A DNA stretch of 43,232 bases from the NCBI GenBank assembly GCA_965220245.1, contig CBDCPI010000005.1, forward strand, positions 1 through 43,232, in the 5' to 3' direction. Shown in pieces: positions 15,735-24,245 of this stretch. The stretch comes from CBDCPI01 sp965220245 (GTDB taxonomy: Bacteria > Chloroflexota > Dehalococcoidia > Lucifugimonadales > UBA3495). Numbering within the stretch: the first letter of the stretch is position 1; each line of letters starts with the position of its first letter. A program made the translations under genes and the position numbers. Under the pieces are notes generated by a model. The model had not been told where the DNA came from, did not search any database, and was given only the letters and a program-made list of their open reading frames with translations.

Positions 15735-16100
15735 CATTGTCACCCCGAACGTAGTGAGGGGTCTAAAATCCCTCTGGAAAGGCGAAGTCGGCCCCAGTAA
15801 GAATTTTAGATTCCTCGCGCTGCTCGGAATGACAGAGAGGGGGATCAGAATGAGAATGAAAAGGCCCTGCCCTCGGTTGATATGGCCTTTCAGTTGTCCA
15901 TGTCGTAACTCAGCAAAGCTGCACAGCCCGCTCACCCTGAGCCCTTCGGCAAGCTCAGGACAGGCGGAGCGCAGCGGAGTCGAAGGGTTCTCTTTAATTT
16001 GAACAGCCCTTCGACCCTTCGGCGGGCTCAGGGTGAGCGGGAATGCCTGTCCTGAGGCTCTCCTGAGCACGGTCGAAGGGCTTGTCGAAGGGGAGGCATA
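15735..16100. repeat. Cluster of dispersed intergenic repeats
   Basis: The 567-base region from 15691 to 16257 holds no supported gene. It contains repeat words CACCCCGAACGTAGTGAGGGGTCTAAAAT at about 15740-15768, GAATTTTAGATTCCTCGCGCTGCTCGGAATGACAG at 15799-15835, and at 15928-16090 several copies in both orientations of the CTCACCCTGAGC / CCCTTCGGCAAGCTCAGGA / GTCGAAGGG family. Opposed copies at 15975-16035 could pair into a long hairpin. Long minus-strand open frames here are by-products of the repeats. Confidence 0.65.
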
Positions 16101-16257
16101 GGTCTGAAAACTGAAAGACCCTGCTTGGGTTGTGGAGGCGTTGACAGCTAGGGATACCCCGTTTACACTCGACTTAGACTCTTCCCCTGTGCGGCCCAAC
16201 CCCGGACTTCTCCTGGAACAAGCAACCTGGAACATTTCGGCTGATCTACGGATTGAT

Positions 16258-17298
16258 ATGAATGCTTTATCGGCCGACTTGATAGGCGCCACCGAGTTCA
16301 TGTACGAGACGGGCTGGACCGACGGCCTGCCGGTGGTTCCGCCCACCATGGACAGAGTGGGCGAGTTTGTCGACGCTCTGGGGCGTTCCCCCGATGAGTT
16401 GGTGGCGGAAATCCCTCCCCTTGGGGGGAAGGCCACGGTAGAGCGGGTCGCGGTCAACGCAGTGATGGCCGGCTGTCTCCCCGAGCACATGCCGGTGATT
16501 GTTACTGCCATCGAAGCGATGATAGAAGACCGGTTCAACCTTCGCGGCGTCCAATGCTCCACCGGTATTCACTCGCCGCTGCTGGTAGTCAACGGGCCCA
16601 TCGCCAAGCGACTCAACATTAACTCCGGCTACAACTGCTTCGGCCAAGGCTGGCGAGCCAACGCCACCATTGGCCGGGCCGTTAAGCTAGTTCTGGTCAA
16701 CCTGGGTGGAGCCGTTCCCGGCGAGATTAACAAGTCGACCTTCGGCCATCCCGGAGCTTACACCTTCTGTATAGCGGAAGACGAAGCCGCTAATCCCTGG
16801 GAGCCGCTGCATGTTGAACTGGGGTTTGATGAAACCGCCAGTACCGTCACCGTGTACCCGTCCGAAGCGCCCCACAACGTCATGTACCACGCCGCCAACC
16901 CGCGGGACTTCCTGACCGTCCTAGCAGATACCATGTGCACCTTGGGAAACGTCCAGATGTACGTGATGGGCGACACTCTGGTGGTGTTGGGCCCGGAGCA
17001 CGCCCGGATGCTGGCGGAAGCTGGCTGGCGGAAGCGGGACGTGAAGCTGTTTCTCTTCGAATACGCTCGGAAACCGGTGCGTCTGCTTCGCCGCGGGGGG
17101 CCACCCCAGGGAGATGGGCGCCGAGGGTTGTTTTGGCCCCGGTTTGTGGACCCGGATGACGACGGCCAGATGGTCCCAGTGGTCCGGCGGCCGGAGAATA
17201 TCAACATCGTCGTCGCCGGGGGCGCTGGCGGGCCGCATTCCGCCTACCTGCCCGGTTGGGGCTCGGCTCGAATTACCAAGCAGGTCTACACCCAATAA
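16258..17298 (+). CDS. Conserved protein paired with the UGSC selenoprotein
   Basis: The 346-residue product (from ATG 16258; GTG 16132 would add 42 unremarkable residues) begins with FMYETGWTDGLPVVPPTMDRV, then has GKATVERVAVNAVMAGCLPEHMPVI, RGVQCSTGIHSPLLVVNGP, NCFGQGWRANATIGRAVKLVLVNLGGAVPG and a C-terminal NINIVVAGGAGGPHSAYLPGW. Proteins with the WTDGLPVVPPT start are, to my recollection, typically encoded beside UGSC proteins and have no established activity. Here the UGSC gene starts 52 bases downstream on the same strand, which supports a two-component enzyme or complex. Conserved cysteines in MAGC, VQCS and YNCFG might meet the partner's selenocysteine, which is inference. Confidence 0.75.
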   Translation: MNALSADLIGATEFMYETGWTDGLPVVPPTMDRVGEFVDALGRSPDELVAEIPPLGGKATVERVAVNAVMAGCLPEHMPVIVTAIEAMIEDRFNLRGVQCSTGIHSPLLVVNGPIAKRLNINSGYNCFGQGWRANATIGRAVKLVLVNLGGAVPGEINKSTFGHPGAYTFCIAEDEAANPWEPLHVELGFDETASTVTVYPSEAPHNVMYHAANPRDFLTVLADTMCTLGNVQMYVMGDTLVVLGPEHARMLAEAGWRKRDVKLFLFEYARKPVRLLRRGGPPQGDGRRGLFWPRFVDPDDDGQMVPVVRRPENINIVVAGGAGGPHSAYLPGWGSARITKQVYTQ

Positions 17299-17350
17299 AT
17301 ACTTTCGAGGCTGTTCGCACCTATCGCTAGCCCATCTCTAAGGGGGAACC

Positions 17351-18025
17351 ATGGTCGGCGTCATCGATCCCAACCTGCAGGAACGGCTGGACCAGTTGCA
17401 CTTGCTGGCTCCGGTGGACCCGGAAGCCTACACTCGCTGGCGTCCTGCGCCCAGGCTGGAGAATCTACACGGCAAGGTTGGCGGGTTCTTGGGCAACCGT
17501 AAGCACAACGCGGAACAACTACTGCGGGACGTCCGGGAGTTGCTGGACAAGCGCTATGAGTTGATGGATACCGTTACCATCGACAAGTTTGTCTACTCGC
17601 GGCCAGCCGCCCCGGACATCGTCAACGCTATGTCGGAGCGGTGCGACTTCGTGATAACGGCGATCGCCGATTGAGGCTCATGTACTGCGTGCAGTGTGCA
17701 CGACGCCATGAGCCTGGAGAACCGAGGCATTCCTACGGTGGTGGTCTGCACCGGACCATTCATCGACTCGGCCCACCTACACGCCCAGATGCTGGGCCGC
17801 GAGGGGTTCCAGCCGGTGGTCATTCAGCATCCCTTGGGCGGGTTGAAGCCCGACGGGGTGATGCAGCGGGCATTGGAGGCGGAGAAGCAGATAGTGGCGG
17901 CGTTGACCATGAGTCCTGACCCGCACAGCGCAAGCGCAGTGGCAAGACCGAAACGCCCTATTGCCTCTGCGGATGCGAAGATAGCAACAACCCCGGCTCC
18001 AAATTCCGGTTGGGACACGACATGA
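17351..18025 (+). CDS. UGSC family selenoprotein, selenocysteine at TGA 17672-17674
   Basis: Reading through TGA 17672-17674 joins two open stretches into one 224-residue protein. Residues 103-111 read TAIAD-Sec108-Gly-Ser-Cys111, the U/C-G-S-C motif that names the UGSC family. Upstream is YELMDTVTIDKFVYSRPAAPDI; downstream is TACSVHDAMSLENRGIPTVVVC and then GLKPDGVMQRALEAEKQI. The family is of unknown reaction; Sec with nearby cysteines implies redox or thiol chemistry. ATG 17351 has AGGGGG just before it. A two-tier hairpin with a GU loop follows the TGA, as required for Sec insertion. The last 35 residues (from SPDPHS) look unconserved and may not be part of the ancestral protein. Confidence 0.88.
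17672..17714 (+). promoter_or_regulatory. Predicted bacterial SECIS element of the UGSC gene
   Basis: After UGA 17672-17674, GGCTCATG (17675-17682) pairs perfectly with CATGAGCC (17707-17714). Nested within it, CGTGC (17688-17692) pairs with GCACG (17698-17702) around the 5-base loop AGTGT. The loop has G as its second base, begins 19 bases past the UGA and sits on a 5-bp upper stem, as in known bacterial SECIS hairpins. Confidence 0.85.
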
Positions 18026-18186
18026 AGTTGGCTTCTCTCCTCAAGGATGCAACGAAGGCAAGGAAGAAGGGCACAGAAGGCCCGATGATTCCCCAGGCGG
18101 CGATTGAGGCTGCGATGAGCAACCCCGAACTCACGGTGCATGAATTCACCAGCAAGGACATCCTCAGCCTGGCAAACCGGGATTAA
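18022..18186 (+). CDS. Small hypothetical protein overlapping the UGSC stop
   Basis: ATG 18022 overlaps the TGA stop of the UGSC gene (ATGA). The 54-residue product begins MKLASLLKDATKARKKGTEG and ends LTVHEFTSKDILSLANRD. It is charged, soluble and resembles no family that I recognise; the layout could be an antitoxin-like or regulatory peptide. No RBS other than the coupled stop is clear. From 18187 to 18383 there is a further 60-codon frame (18205-18387) with no recognisable sequence, which I do not call. Confidence 0.4.
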   Translation: MKLASLLKDATKARKKGTEGPMIPQAAIEAAMSNPELTVHEFTSKDILSLANRD

Positions 18187-18383
18187 GCTCCCTATCTTCA
18201 AGGTATGGCTGTTGCGCTGACCGGTGGGGAACTCTTGGAACCGTTTCAAAACAGGCGAAGTAACGTCACTACGCCAACGGGTCCCAAAGGCGAGTCCGGT
18301 GCTGTCGGCGCGATGGTGAGGACCACATCGTTGGCTATACCGGACGAAAGCGTGGCTGCATTTCCTGACCAGGACAGGGCAGA

Positions 18384-18881
18384 ATGACGGAACATTTGAG
18401 GGCTTCACCTCCCGAGCGGTATGAAGAAATAAGCCAACACCTCTTGGAACAAGCCCGGCAGGAACTGGACAATGGGGATATTCTCCAGGCTTCGGAAAAA
18501 TCTTGGGGCGCGACCGCCCACGCCATCAAAGCCTTGGCCCAGCAAAGAGGCTGGAACCATCATGCGCACAACAACCTCCGCGATGCGGCAGTCTACATCG
18601 GCCTTGAGCGCAACCGCCAGGACCTGCGGCAGCTATTCCAGTCCCTGGAGGCCCTGCACCACAACTATTACGAGCATCAGAGAGAAGCGAGCGAGGTGCA
18701 GGACGGCATAGACGGGGCGGAAGTCTTTATCCGGGAAATGGCGAGACTCCGGCGTGAAGAGCCGCCAAGCCGGCAAGACCACTTTTCCCCGTCCCAAGCA
18801 GCGGAACAGGAAGCCCGCCTGAGGAGGCTCACGACCAAAACCAGGTATTCCCACGGCGATCGATGTCTATGGCGAGAATGA
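18384..18881 (+). CDS. PaREP1/HEPN-like protein
   Basis: The 165-residue product has LLEQARQELDNGDILQASEKSWGATAHAIKALAQQRGWNHHAHNNL, which resembles PaREP1-type and HEPN-like helical proteins (pattern 'A-x-E-x-L-x-x-GD-x-x-QASEK-x-WGAxAHAxKA'). Some members are nucleic-acid-binding or toxin components; the function here is open. A second helix region QLFQSLEALHHNYYEHQREASEVQ follows. The last 30 residues are basic and look unconserved. It starts immediately after the unassigned 18205-18387 frame. In many HEPN systems a nucleotidyltransferase is next door, but none is seen here. Confidence 0.6.
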   Translation: MTEHLRASPPERYEEISQHLLEQARQELDNGDILQASEKSWGATAHAIKALAQQRGWNHHAHNNLRDAAVYIGLERNRQDLRQLFQSLEALHHNYYEHQREASEVQDGIDGAEVFIREMARLRREEPPSRQDHFSPSQAAEQEARLRRLTTKTRYSHGDRCLWRE

Positions 18882-18989
18882 ACTGGACAAATTGCCGCCG
18901 GTAAGATCGTCGCAATGATCGGGCCAGTCCCTCCAAGGGGATTGGAGGATTTCCACACTGTAAAAGAGTGACCAGGAGGTTGAACTGTT

Positions 18990-19868
18990 ATGGCAACGGT
19001 AGGCACTGGTAAGTACACCTACGAACTCGTGGAAGACTGGGCCAAGCTGCCCGCAGGCTGGACCTTGGGCCAGACCGCCATGGTGACTGACTCGGAGGAC
19101 CGGGTTTACCTCTTCAACCGAAGCGACCACCCCTTGATTGTTCTAGACCGGGATGGGAATTTTCTGAACTCTTGGGGTGAAGGGGCGCTGCCCGACTCCC
19201 ACGGCATGTACATCGATAGTGCCGAAAATCTGTACATGCCGGTAAAGAACAGCCACGTGGTGCAGAAGTACGACAAGGCCGGCAATCTACTGATGACTAT
19301 GGGCGCTTGGGACCAACCCTCCGACACCGGTTGGTCGGGCAACGCCTCTGATCCGGCGGAGCGGGCCGCTGGTCCCTTCAACCGGCCCAGCGACGTTGCT
19401 TTGAACGATTCCGGCGAGATTTATATCTCCGACGGCTACGGCAATGCCCGGGTGCACAAGTTCAGCGCCGATGGCGCCCTGCTTGCGTCATGGGGAACCC
19501 CCGGTAAGACGGAGCCCGGCGAGTTTCACGTGCCCCACGGGGTCTGGGTCCATACCGATGGGCGAGTCTTGGTAGCTGACCGGGAGAACAATCGAGTCCA
19601 AATATTCACCTCGGACGGCGACTTTATTACTCAATGGACCGGACTGGCCCGGCCTTGTGACTTCTACATAGACTCCGAGGGAGTCGTCTTAGTCCCGGAG
19701 TTGGACGCGTTTATGAGCATCCTGACCCTCGACGGCGAGGTCATTGCCAAGTTTGCCGGGCCCACCGACGCCGGGGCCCATGCCATCTGGGTAGACTCTC
19801 ATGGGGACCTGTACATCAACCAGAACCTGGAAGGGCAGCGGTTGTTGAAATACCGGCGGTGTGGCTAG
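18990..19868 (+). CDS. NHL-repeat beta-propeller protein
   Basis: The 292-residue product contains successive NHL-type blades: VTDSEDRVYLFNRSDHPLIVLDRDGNFLNSWGEG, IDSAENLYMPVKNSHVVQKYDKAGNLLMTMG, FNRPSDVALNDSGEIYISDGYGNARVHKFSADG, and FHVPHGVWVHTDGRVLVADRENNRVQIFTSDG. Such propellers bind proteins or ligands, and some (peptidyl-alpha-hydroxyglycine lyases) are enzymes. ATG 18990 has AGGAGG 10 bases upstream. No secretion signal is evident. It precedes an LLM gene, and its role in that cluster is unknown. Confidence 0.82.
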   Translation: MATVGTGKYTYELVEDWAKLPAGWTLGQTAMVTDSEDRVYLFNRSDHPLIVLDRDGNFLNSWGEGALPDSHGMYIDSAENLYMPVKNSHVVQKYDKAGNLLMTMGAWDQPSDTGWSGNASDPAERAAGPFNRPSDVALNDSGEIYISDGYGNARVHKFSADGALLASWGTPGKTEPGEFHVPHGVWVHTDGRVLVADRENNRVQIFTSDGDFITQWTGLARPCDFYIDSEGVVLVPELDAFMSILTLDGEVIAKFAGPTDAGAHAIWVDSHGDLYINQNLEGQRLLKYRRCG

Positions 19869-19925
19869 GATTCAGCAACTCAGGCCCCATCATTGAACCG
19901 GGGAGACGGGAGCCGGGGAGAGGGT

Positions 19926-20939
19926 ATGCGAGTAGGTTATCAGGTGGGCCAGGTGGTCATCAGGGGTTCCCTGGGTATCCAGCAACAGTGGAAGGACCAA
20001 CTTGAACAGTTCCGGGTATCCAGGGATGCGGGGTTCGACACTTACTGCTGGGCCCATCACTACTTAATCGATCCCTTTCAGCACTTCCAACCCTTCCCGG
20101 TGCTGGCCCGCTTGGCGGCCGAACTCGGAGACATGAAGTTAGCCACTTCGGTCCTGCTGTTGCCCCTGCTCAACCCAGTGGATGTAGCCGAGCAGGTGGC
20201 GACCCTGGACCATATCAGCGAAGGGCGCTTTATCTTGGGACTGGGCTTGGGGTACCGGCCCGAGGAATGTGAGGCCTTCGGCACCCGGATGTCTCAGCGG
20301 GGCGCTCGCTGCTCGGAAGCTCTGGCGCTAATGAAGCGGTTGTGGACCGAGGACGAGGTTACCCATCACGGCCGCTATTTTCAGGTGACTGGCGCCCACC
20401 CCACTGCCCGGCCTTACCAGGAGCCGTACCCCCAGATTTGGCTGGCGGCCATGAGCGATCCGGCCATACGCCGGGTTGGGCGGGAAGGGCACGTTCTATT
20501 CATCGGTCCGGCCCAACCCTTCGATATGGTCCAGCGACAACTAGACCTGTACCGTGACACTCTAGTCGAGAACGGCCACGCCATCCCTGAGGAGCAAGTC
20601 ATCGTCCGGGAGTTCTTCTGCGCCGGCAGCCGCGACGAGGCCCTGGAAAAGGCCCGGCGCGGCTTTGAGCGTAAATACCAGGAATATGCCGGTCACGGGT
20701 TGCAGGGTGATGACCCGGAGCTAATCAGAAAGGTCACCGGAGACCTCGAAACGTTAATGGAAGACACTTTCATCGTGGGCAGTCCCCAAGAGTGTGTGGA
20801 ACAGATTGCCCGGTACCGGGACTTGGGGTTTACCGAAATAGCTTTGCGGCTTTTTTACCCGGAAACGCCGCAAAAAGACGTGCTGGAGCACATCGAGTTG
20901 GTGGGTAAGGAGGTGTTGCCGGAGTTGCACCGGTTATAG
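19926..20939 (+). CDS. LLM class flavin-dependent oxidoreductase (3)
   Basis: The 337-residue product has DAGFDTYCWAHHYLIDPFQHFQPFP, MKLATSVLLLPLLNPVDVAEQVATLDHISEGRFILGLGLGYRPEECEAFG, and SDPAIRRVGREG followed by EQIARYRDLGFTEIALRLFYPE. The GRFILGLGLGYRPEE block is the flavin-phosphate region of luciferase-like proteins. ATG 19926 is preceded by GGGGAGAGGG; the frame from 19893 starts with an unsupported TTG. It is one of four LLM genes in the window and is closer to LLM (4) in style than to LLM (1). Confidence 0.87.
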   Translation: MRVGYQVGQVVIRGSLGIQQQWKDQLEQFRVSRDAGFDTYCWAHHYLIDPFQHFQPFPVLARLAAELGDMKLATSVLLLPLLNPVDVAEQVATLDHISEGRFILGLGLGYRPEECEAFGTRMSQRGARCSEALALMKRLWTEDEVTHHGRYFQVTGAHPTARPYQEPYPQIWLAAMSDPAIRRVGREGHVLFIGPAQPFDMVQRQLDLYRDTLVENGHAIPEEQVIVREFFCAGSRDEALEKARRGFERKYQEYAGHGLQGDDPELIRKVTGDLETLMEDTFIVGSPQECVEQIARYRDLGFTEIALRLFYPETPQKDVLEHIELVGKEVLPELHRL

Positions 20940-21171
20940 TCGTTTTATTCGAGTTTAGGCATCCGCGATAAATTCGAAACCCGGCGAATATCCAGTATGC
21001 GGCGAGTCCGGCGGAGGATGGTCCGACCCGGTATTGGACCTGGTCCCGGCCGTATTGGGCCAATGTGTAATTGTGGGTTGAGCTGGTGAAGAAGTTGGTT
21101 GCAGACAGACTTCGAGATTGTTTTGGGGAAGCCGTCTCCGGGCCTCGCCCGGGCGGCGGGACCACCTGCGA

Positions 21172-21516
21172 ATGACCGAAGTTGCAATATGGCTGCTGGT
21201 AATAGTCGCCGGGATCGCGGCGCTGGGCCTGATCGAGACGGCCCGGGGGAGCAAATTCGCGGAAACCACGACGTGGTCGGAAGTCCGCACCGTGGCCTTG
21301 GGCGCCGCCTTTATTTTCATCACCCTGATCGCCGCTACCTTGGCCGTGACTTGGGCCGTGGTGATATTCTTCGCGGAGATTTGGCTGCCCTTCTTGATCG
21401 CTATTGGAGTCCTAGTGGGCGGGGCCGTGTTCCTCACTTTGTGGTTCCGGCAGCGTTCCTTCTTCTATGCCTCCGCATTGGCCTTGGTCGTAGCCTTAGT
21501 GTTGTTGGTCTTCTAA
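21172..21516 (+). CDS. Small integral membrane protein
   Basis: The 114-residue product starts MTEVAIWLLVIVAGIAALGL at ATG 21172 and has hydrophobic spans at about 4-22, 42-66, 70-90 and 94-112. No family is recognised. Spans 2 and 3 contain aromatic Trp/Phe-rich patches, and the WFRQRSFFY segment is cytoplasmic-like. It lies between two LLM genes on the same strand. A frame beginning 54 bases earlier adds a low-complexity leader that I do not accept. Function unknown. Confidence 0.6.
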   Translation: MTEVAIWLLVIVAGIAALGLIETARGSKFAETTTWSEVRTVALGAAFIFITLIAATLAVTWAVVIFFAEIWLPFLIAIGVLVGGAVFLTLWFRQRSFFYASALALVVALVLLVF

Positions 21517-21628
21517 ACCGGCCCAACCCGGCGCCCTAGCCCCGGCGCCCTAGTCAAAGAAGCCAGCGGCAACTTCATCCCGCTCATCCACCCGGCTATC
21601 CACAAAGGAATTTATCGGGAGATCTACC

Positions 21629-22525
21629 GTGCAGATAGGAGCCATTTTCCCCCAGACCGAGATAGCGGAAGACCCGGGAGTAATCCGCGAGTTCGCCCAA
21701 GCGGCGGAAGACCTGGGTTACAGCTACATCTTCATCGCCGACCATGTGCTCGGCGCGGACCCCGGCTTCCACCAGCACCCTTCGTTGGCTACTTACAATC
21801 ACAAGAGCGTGGTCCATGAGTCACTGGTATTGATGGGTTTCCTCTCGGGCATCACCAAAAAGGTAGGGCTAACTACGGGAATCCTCATCCTGCCCCAAAG
21901 ACAGACTGCCTTGGTGGCCAAGCAGGCGGCGGAGATAGACGTGCTCAGTGGCGGCCGCCTGCGGCTGGGTATCGGGGTTGGCTGGAATGCAGTGGAGTTT
22001 GAGGCCCTAGGAGAGGACTTCCACAACCGCGGAAGAAGGAGTGTCGAGCAGATCGAGGTGATGCGGGCGCTCTGGACTCAGGAAGTAGTCGACTATCATG
22101 GTCGTTGGCACAACATCACCCACGCCGGGCTGAACCCCCTGCCGGTACAGCGCCCGATCCCGGTATGGCTGGGCGCCGGAGGCGGCGCCTCTCCCATACC
22201 GCCCGACGTGGTGCTGCGCCGCATCGCTCGCTTGGCTGATGGCTGGTGCCCTAGTTTCCTGCCCGACGATGTTGGCCGCCAGACCGTGGAGAGGATAAGG
22301 ACCTATGCCAAGCAAGCGGGACGGGACCCAGCGAGCTTGGGGTTGGAAGGCCGTCTCCGGGTTGGGGGCAAGCAGCCGGAAAACTGGCTGGCCGAAGTGA
22401 AGGCTTGGGAGGAGTTGGGTGCGACGCATCTGTGCGTCGAGACCAGACGGGCGGGCTTGGCCTCGTTAGAGGAGCACATCGACGCCTTTCGCAGGCTGAA
22501 AGAAGTGGTGGATGGGGAATTCTGA
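21629..22525 (+). CDS. LLM class F420-dependent oxidoreductase-like (4)
   Basis: The 298-residue product resembles the TIGR03619-like LLM class: MQIGAIFPQTEIAEDPGVI, AEDLGYSYIFIADHVLGADPG, LTTGILILPQRQTALVAKQAAEIDVLSGGRLRLGIGVGWNAVEFEALGEDFHNRG and PVQRPIPVWLGAGG. These F420- or FMN-dependent enzymes often act on xenobiotics or lipids. The start is GTG 21629 with CGGGAG ahead of it. The enoyl-CoA hydratase gene follows 65 bases later, suggesting one operon. Substrate unknown. Confidence 0.88.
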   Translation: MQIGAIFPQTEIAEDPGVIREFAQAAEDLGYSYIFIADHVLGADPGFHQHPSLATYNHKSVVHESLVLMGFLSGITKKVGLTTGILILPQRQTALVAKQAAEIDVLSGGRLRLGIGVGWNAVEFEALGEDFHNRGRRSVEQIEVMRALWTQEVVDYHGRWHNITHAGLNPLPVQRPIPVWLGAGGGASPIPPDVVLRRIARLADGWCPSFLPDDVGRQTVERIRTYAKQAGRDPASLGLEGRLRVGGKQPENWLAEVKAWEELGATHLCVETRRAGLASLEEHIDAFRRLKEVVDGEF

Positions 22526-22590
22526 GATAGGGAACTTTGAAAACACCATCTAAGGCAGCCAACATCCCGGAGCATAACAGGAGCGGACTA

Positions 22591-23364
22591 ATGGACCAAG
22601 AATGGGTCTTATACGAGCTAATTGACGGCGTTGGTGTTCTTACCCTCAATAATCCGGCTAGGCGAAATGCTTTGTCCAGCCCGGTTTTGGCTAGCCTGGC
22701 AGCCCACTTGGCCCGGATTAAGGATGATCCCCAGGTGCGGGTAGTGGTCTTGCGGTCGGAAGGGCCGGTTTTCAGCTCCGGCCACGATTTGAACGAAATG
22801 GTCGACGGCGATGTGACGGGCTATACTGCCGTCTTCGCTGCTTGTACTGCGGTAATGGAGGCTATCAGGCTGTTGCCCAAGCCGGTAATCGCTCAAGTCC
22901 AAGGTCTCGCCACCGCCGCGGGCTGCCAATTGGTGGCTACTTGCGACCTAGCCGTGGCCTCCCAGTCCGCTTGCTTTGCCACGCCGGGAGTGCAAATCGG
23001 CTTGTTTTGCACCACCCCCGGGGTGGCGGTGGCTCGTGCCGTTATGCCGAAGAAAGCCATGGAGATGCTGTTGACCGGCGCCCCGATCTCGGCCCAAGAG
23101 GCTTTGGAGTACGGCCTGATTAGCCGGGTGGCGCCGGATGAAGAGCTAGAAGCCCAGGTGATGGCCCTTGCCTGTCAGATTGCCTCAGCCAGCTCACAAA
23201 CGCTGGCCTTCGGCAAGCCTGCTTTCTACAAGCAGATGGAAATGGACCGGCCCGCCGCCTACGGCTTTGCCCAGCAAGTGATGGTGGAGAACCTGCAAGC
23301 AGAAGATGCGCAGGAGGGTATCGCCGCTTTTCTGGAGAAACGGGAACCCCATTGGAACTTCTAG
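22591..23364 (+). CDS. Enoyl-CoA hydratase/isomerase family protein
   Basis: The 257-residue product has the crotonase fold: NNPARRNALSSPVLASL, LRSEGPVFSSGHDLNEM (oxyanion region), and KPVIAQVQGLATAAGCQLVATCDLAVAS followed by CFATPGVQIGLFCTTPGVAVARAV. The usual acidic catalytic positions are altered (GLFCTTPG), similar to ECHDC3-like members whose activity is uncertain. ATG 22591 has AGGAG about nine bases before it. It sits between an LLM gene and a Uma2 gene on the same strand. Beta-oxidation-like breakdown is the probable context. Confidence 0.87.
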   Translation: MDQEWVLYELIDGVGVLTLNNPARRNALSSPVLASLAAHLARIKDDPQVRVVVLRSEGPVFSSGHDLNEMVDGDVTGYTAVFAACTAVMEAIRLLPKPVIAQVQGLATAAGCQLVATCDLAVASQSACFATPGVQIGLFCTTPGVAVARAVMPKKAMEMLLTGAPISAQEALEYGLISRVAPDEELEAQVMALACQIASASSQTLAFGKPAFYKQMEMDRPAAYGFAQQVMVENLQAEDAQEGIAAFLEKREPHWNF

Positions 23365-23388
23365 AGGAGTGTCAACCGAGAGGCCGCG

Positions 23389-24141
23389 ATGACCACGATG
23401 CTAACCTACAACAAGCAGGGCGCCATCGACTTCGCCAGCCTTAGCTTCAATCCGAACAAGCCCGAACCCCTGCCCGACGCCATGTTTCAAGAACTTCTTC
23501 TGCAAGAAACCTTGCATGTACTGGCCGCCCGCTTCACCGATTTCGGACGCCGCCCCGATAACTTCATCAGCAGCAACACTTTTATCTGTTACGACCGATC
23601 CAACCTCAACATCCGGGTGGGTCCCGACTGCTACCTGGCCTTCGGTGTCGACGCCCGCGCCATCCGGGAGCGGCGGCTCTACCTGCCCTGGGAGGTGGGC
23701 AAGCCCCCGGACCTAGCCCTAGAAATAGCTTCAGAGACCACCGGACGCTATGACGTAACCGGGAAACGCCGCATCTACGCCCAAATCGGCGTCCTCGAAT
23801 ACTGGCGCTTTGACCAGACCGGCGGCGATTACTATGGGCAGCCCTTGGCCGGAGACCTTCTGGTCAACGGGGTCTACCAGTCCCTTGACCTCACCACCGA
23901 ACCCGACGGGGTGCTCAAGGGGTACAGCCCGACGCTGGCGCTGTACTTCTGCTGGCATGAAGAATGGCTATACTTTTACGATCCGGCAAACGGGACCTAT
24001 CTCAGGAACCGGGAGCAGGAGCGTGAGGCCCATCAGTTGGCTCAAGCCGCGCTTCAGGCGGAACAGACTGCCCGGGAAGCCGCTGAAGCCAGAATACGGC
24101 AGCTTGAGGAACAGTTGCGCCTTCGGCAGTCACAAGGCTAG
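23389..24141 (+). CDS. Uma2 family endonuclease-like protein (2)
   Basis: The 250-residue product matches Uma2 (1) closely in the head: TTMLTYNKQGAIDFASL, KPEPLPDAMFQELLLQETL, SSNTFICYDRSNLNIRVGPDCYLAFGVDARAIRERRLYLPWEVG, and EIASETTGRYDVTGKRRIYAQIGVLEYWRFDQTGGDYYGQPLAG. Here the 42-bp tandem repeat is absent; the tail is a short coiled coil AEQTAREAAEARIRQLEEQL. The sequence just before both ATG codons (GAGGCC..GCGATGACCACGATGCT) is also similar, so the two copies are recent duplicates. The endonuclease role is inferred from the fold only. Confidence 0.85.
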   Translation: MTTMLTYNKQGAIDFASLSFNPNKPEPLPDAMFQELLLQETLHVLAARFTDFGRRPDNFISSNTFICYDRSNLNIRVGPDCYLAFGVDARAIRERRLYLPWEVGKPPDLALEIASETTGRYDVTGKRRIYAQIGVLEYWRFDQTGGDYYGQPLAGDLLVNGVYQSLDLTTEPDGVLKGYSPTLALYFCWHEEWLYFYDPANGTYLRNREQEREAHQLAQAALQAEQTAREAAEARIRQLEEQLRLRQSQG

Positions 24142-24245
24142 CCAGCCGAAAAGCCCTCGCACCGCCGCTCCAGCAGGAGGGACATAGGCTGGCTGGTCAT
24201 TTACCCTGACTTACCCGATAGCCGCCTGTAGCAAGCTCCAGTTCC

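Noticed and set aside
15339..16562. 407-codon minus-strand open frame
   Set aside because: It is a shadow of the Uma2 and UGSC-partner genes plus the dispersed repeats; it shows no family motif.
17696..18025. Separate 109-codon gene
   Set aside because: It is the C-terminal part of the UGSC selenoprotein after TGA 17672.
18205..18387. 60-codon frame ending next to the PaREP1-like start
   Set aside because: No recognisable sequence and no RBS; not enough to call a gene.
17824..18408. 194-codon minus-strand open frame
   Set aside because: It runs against the UGSC tail and the small ORFs and has no recognisable protein motif.
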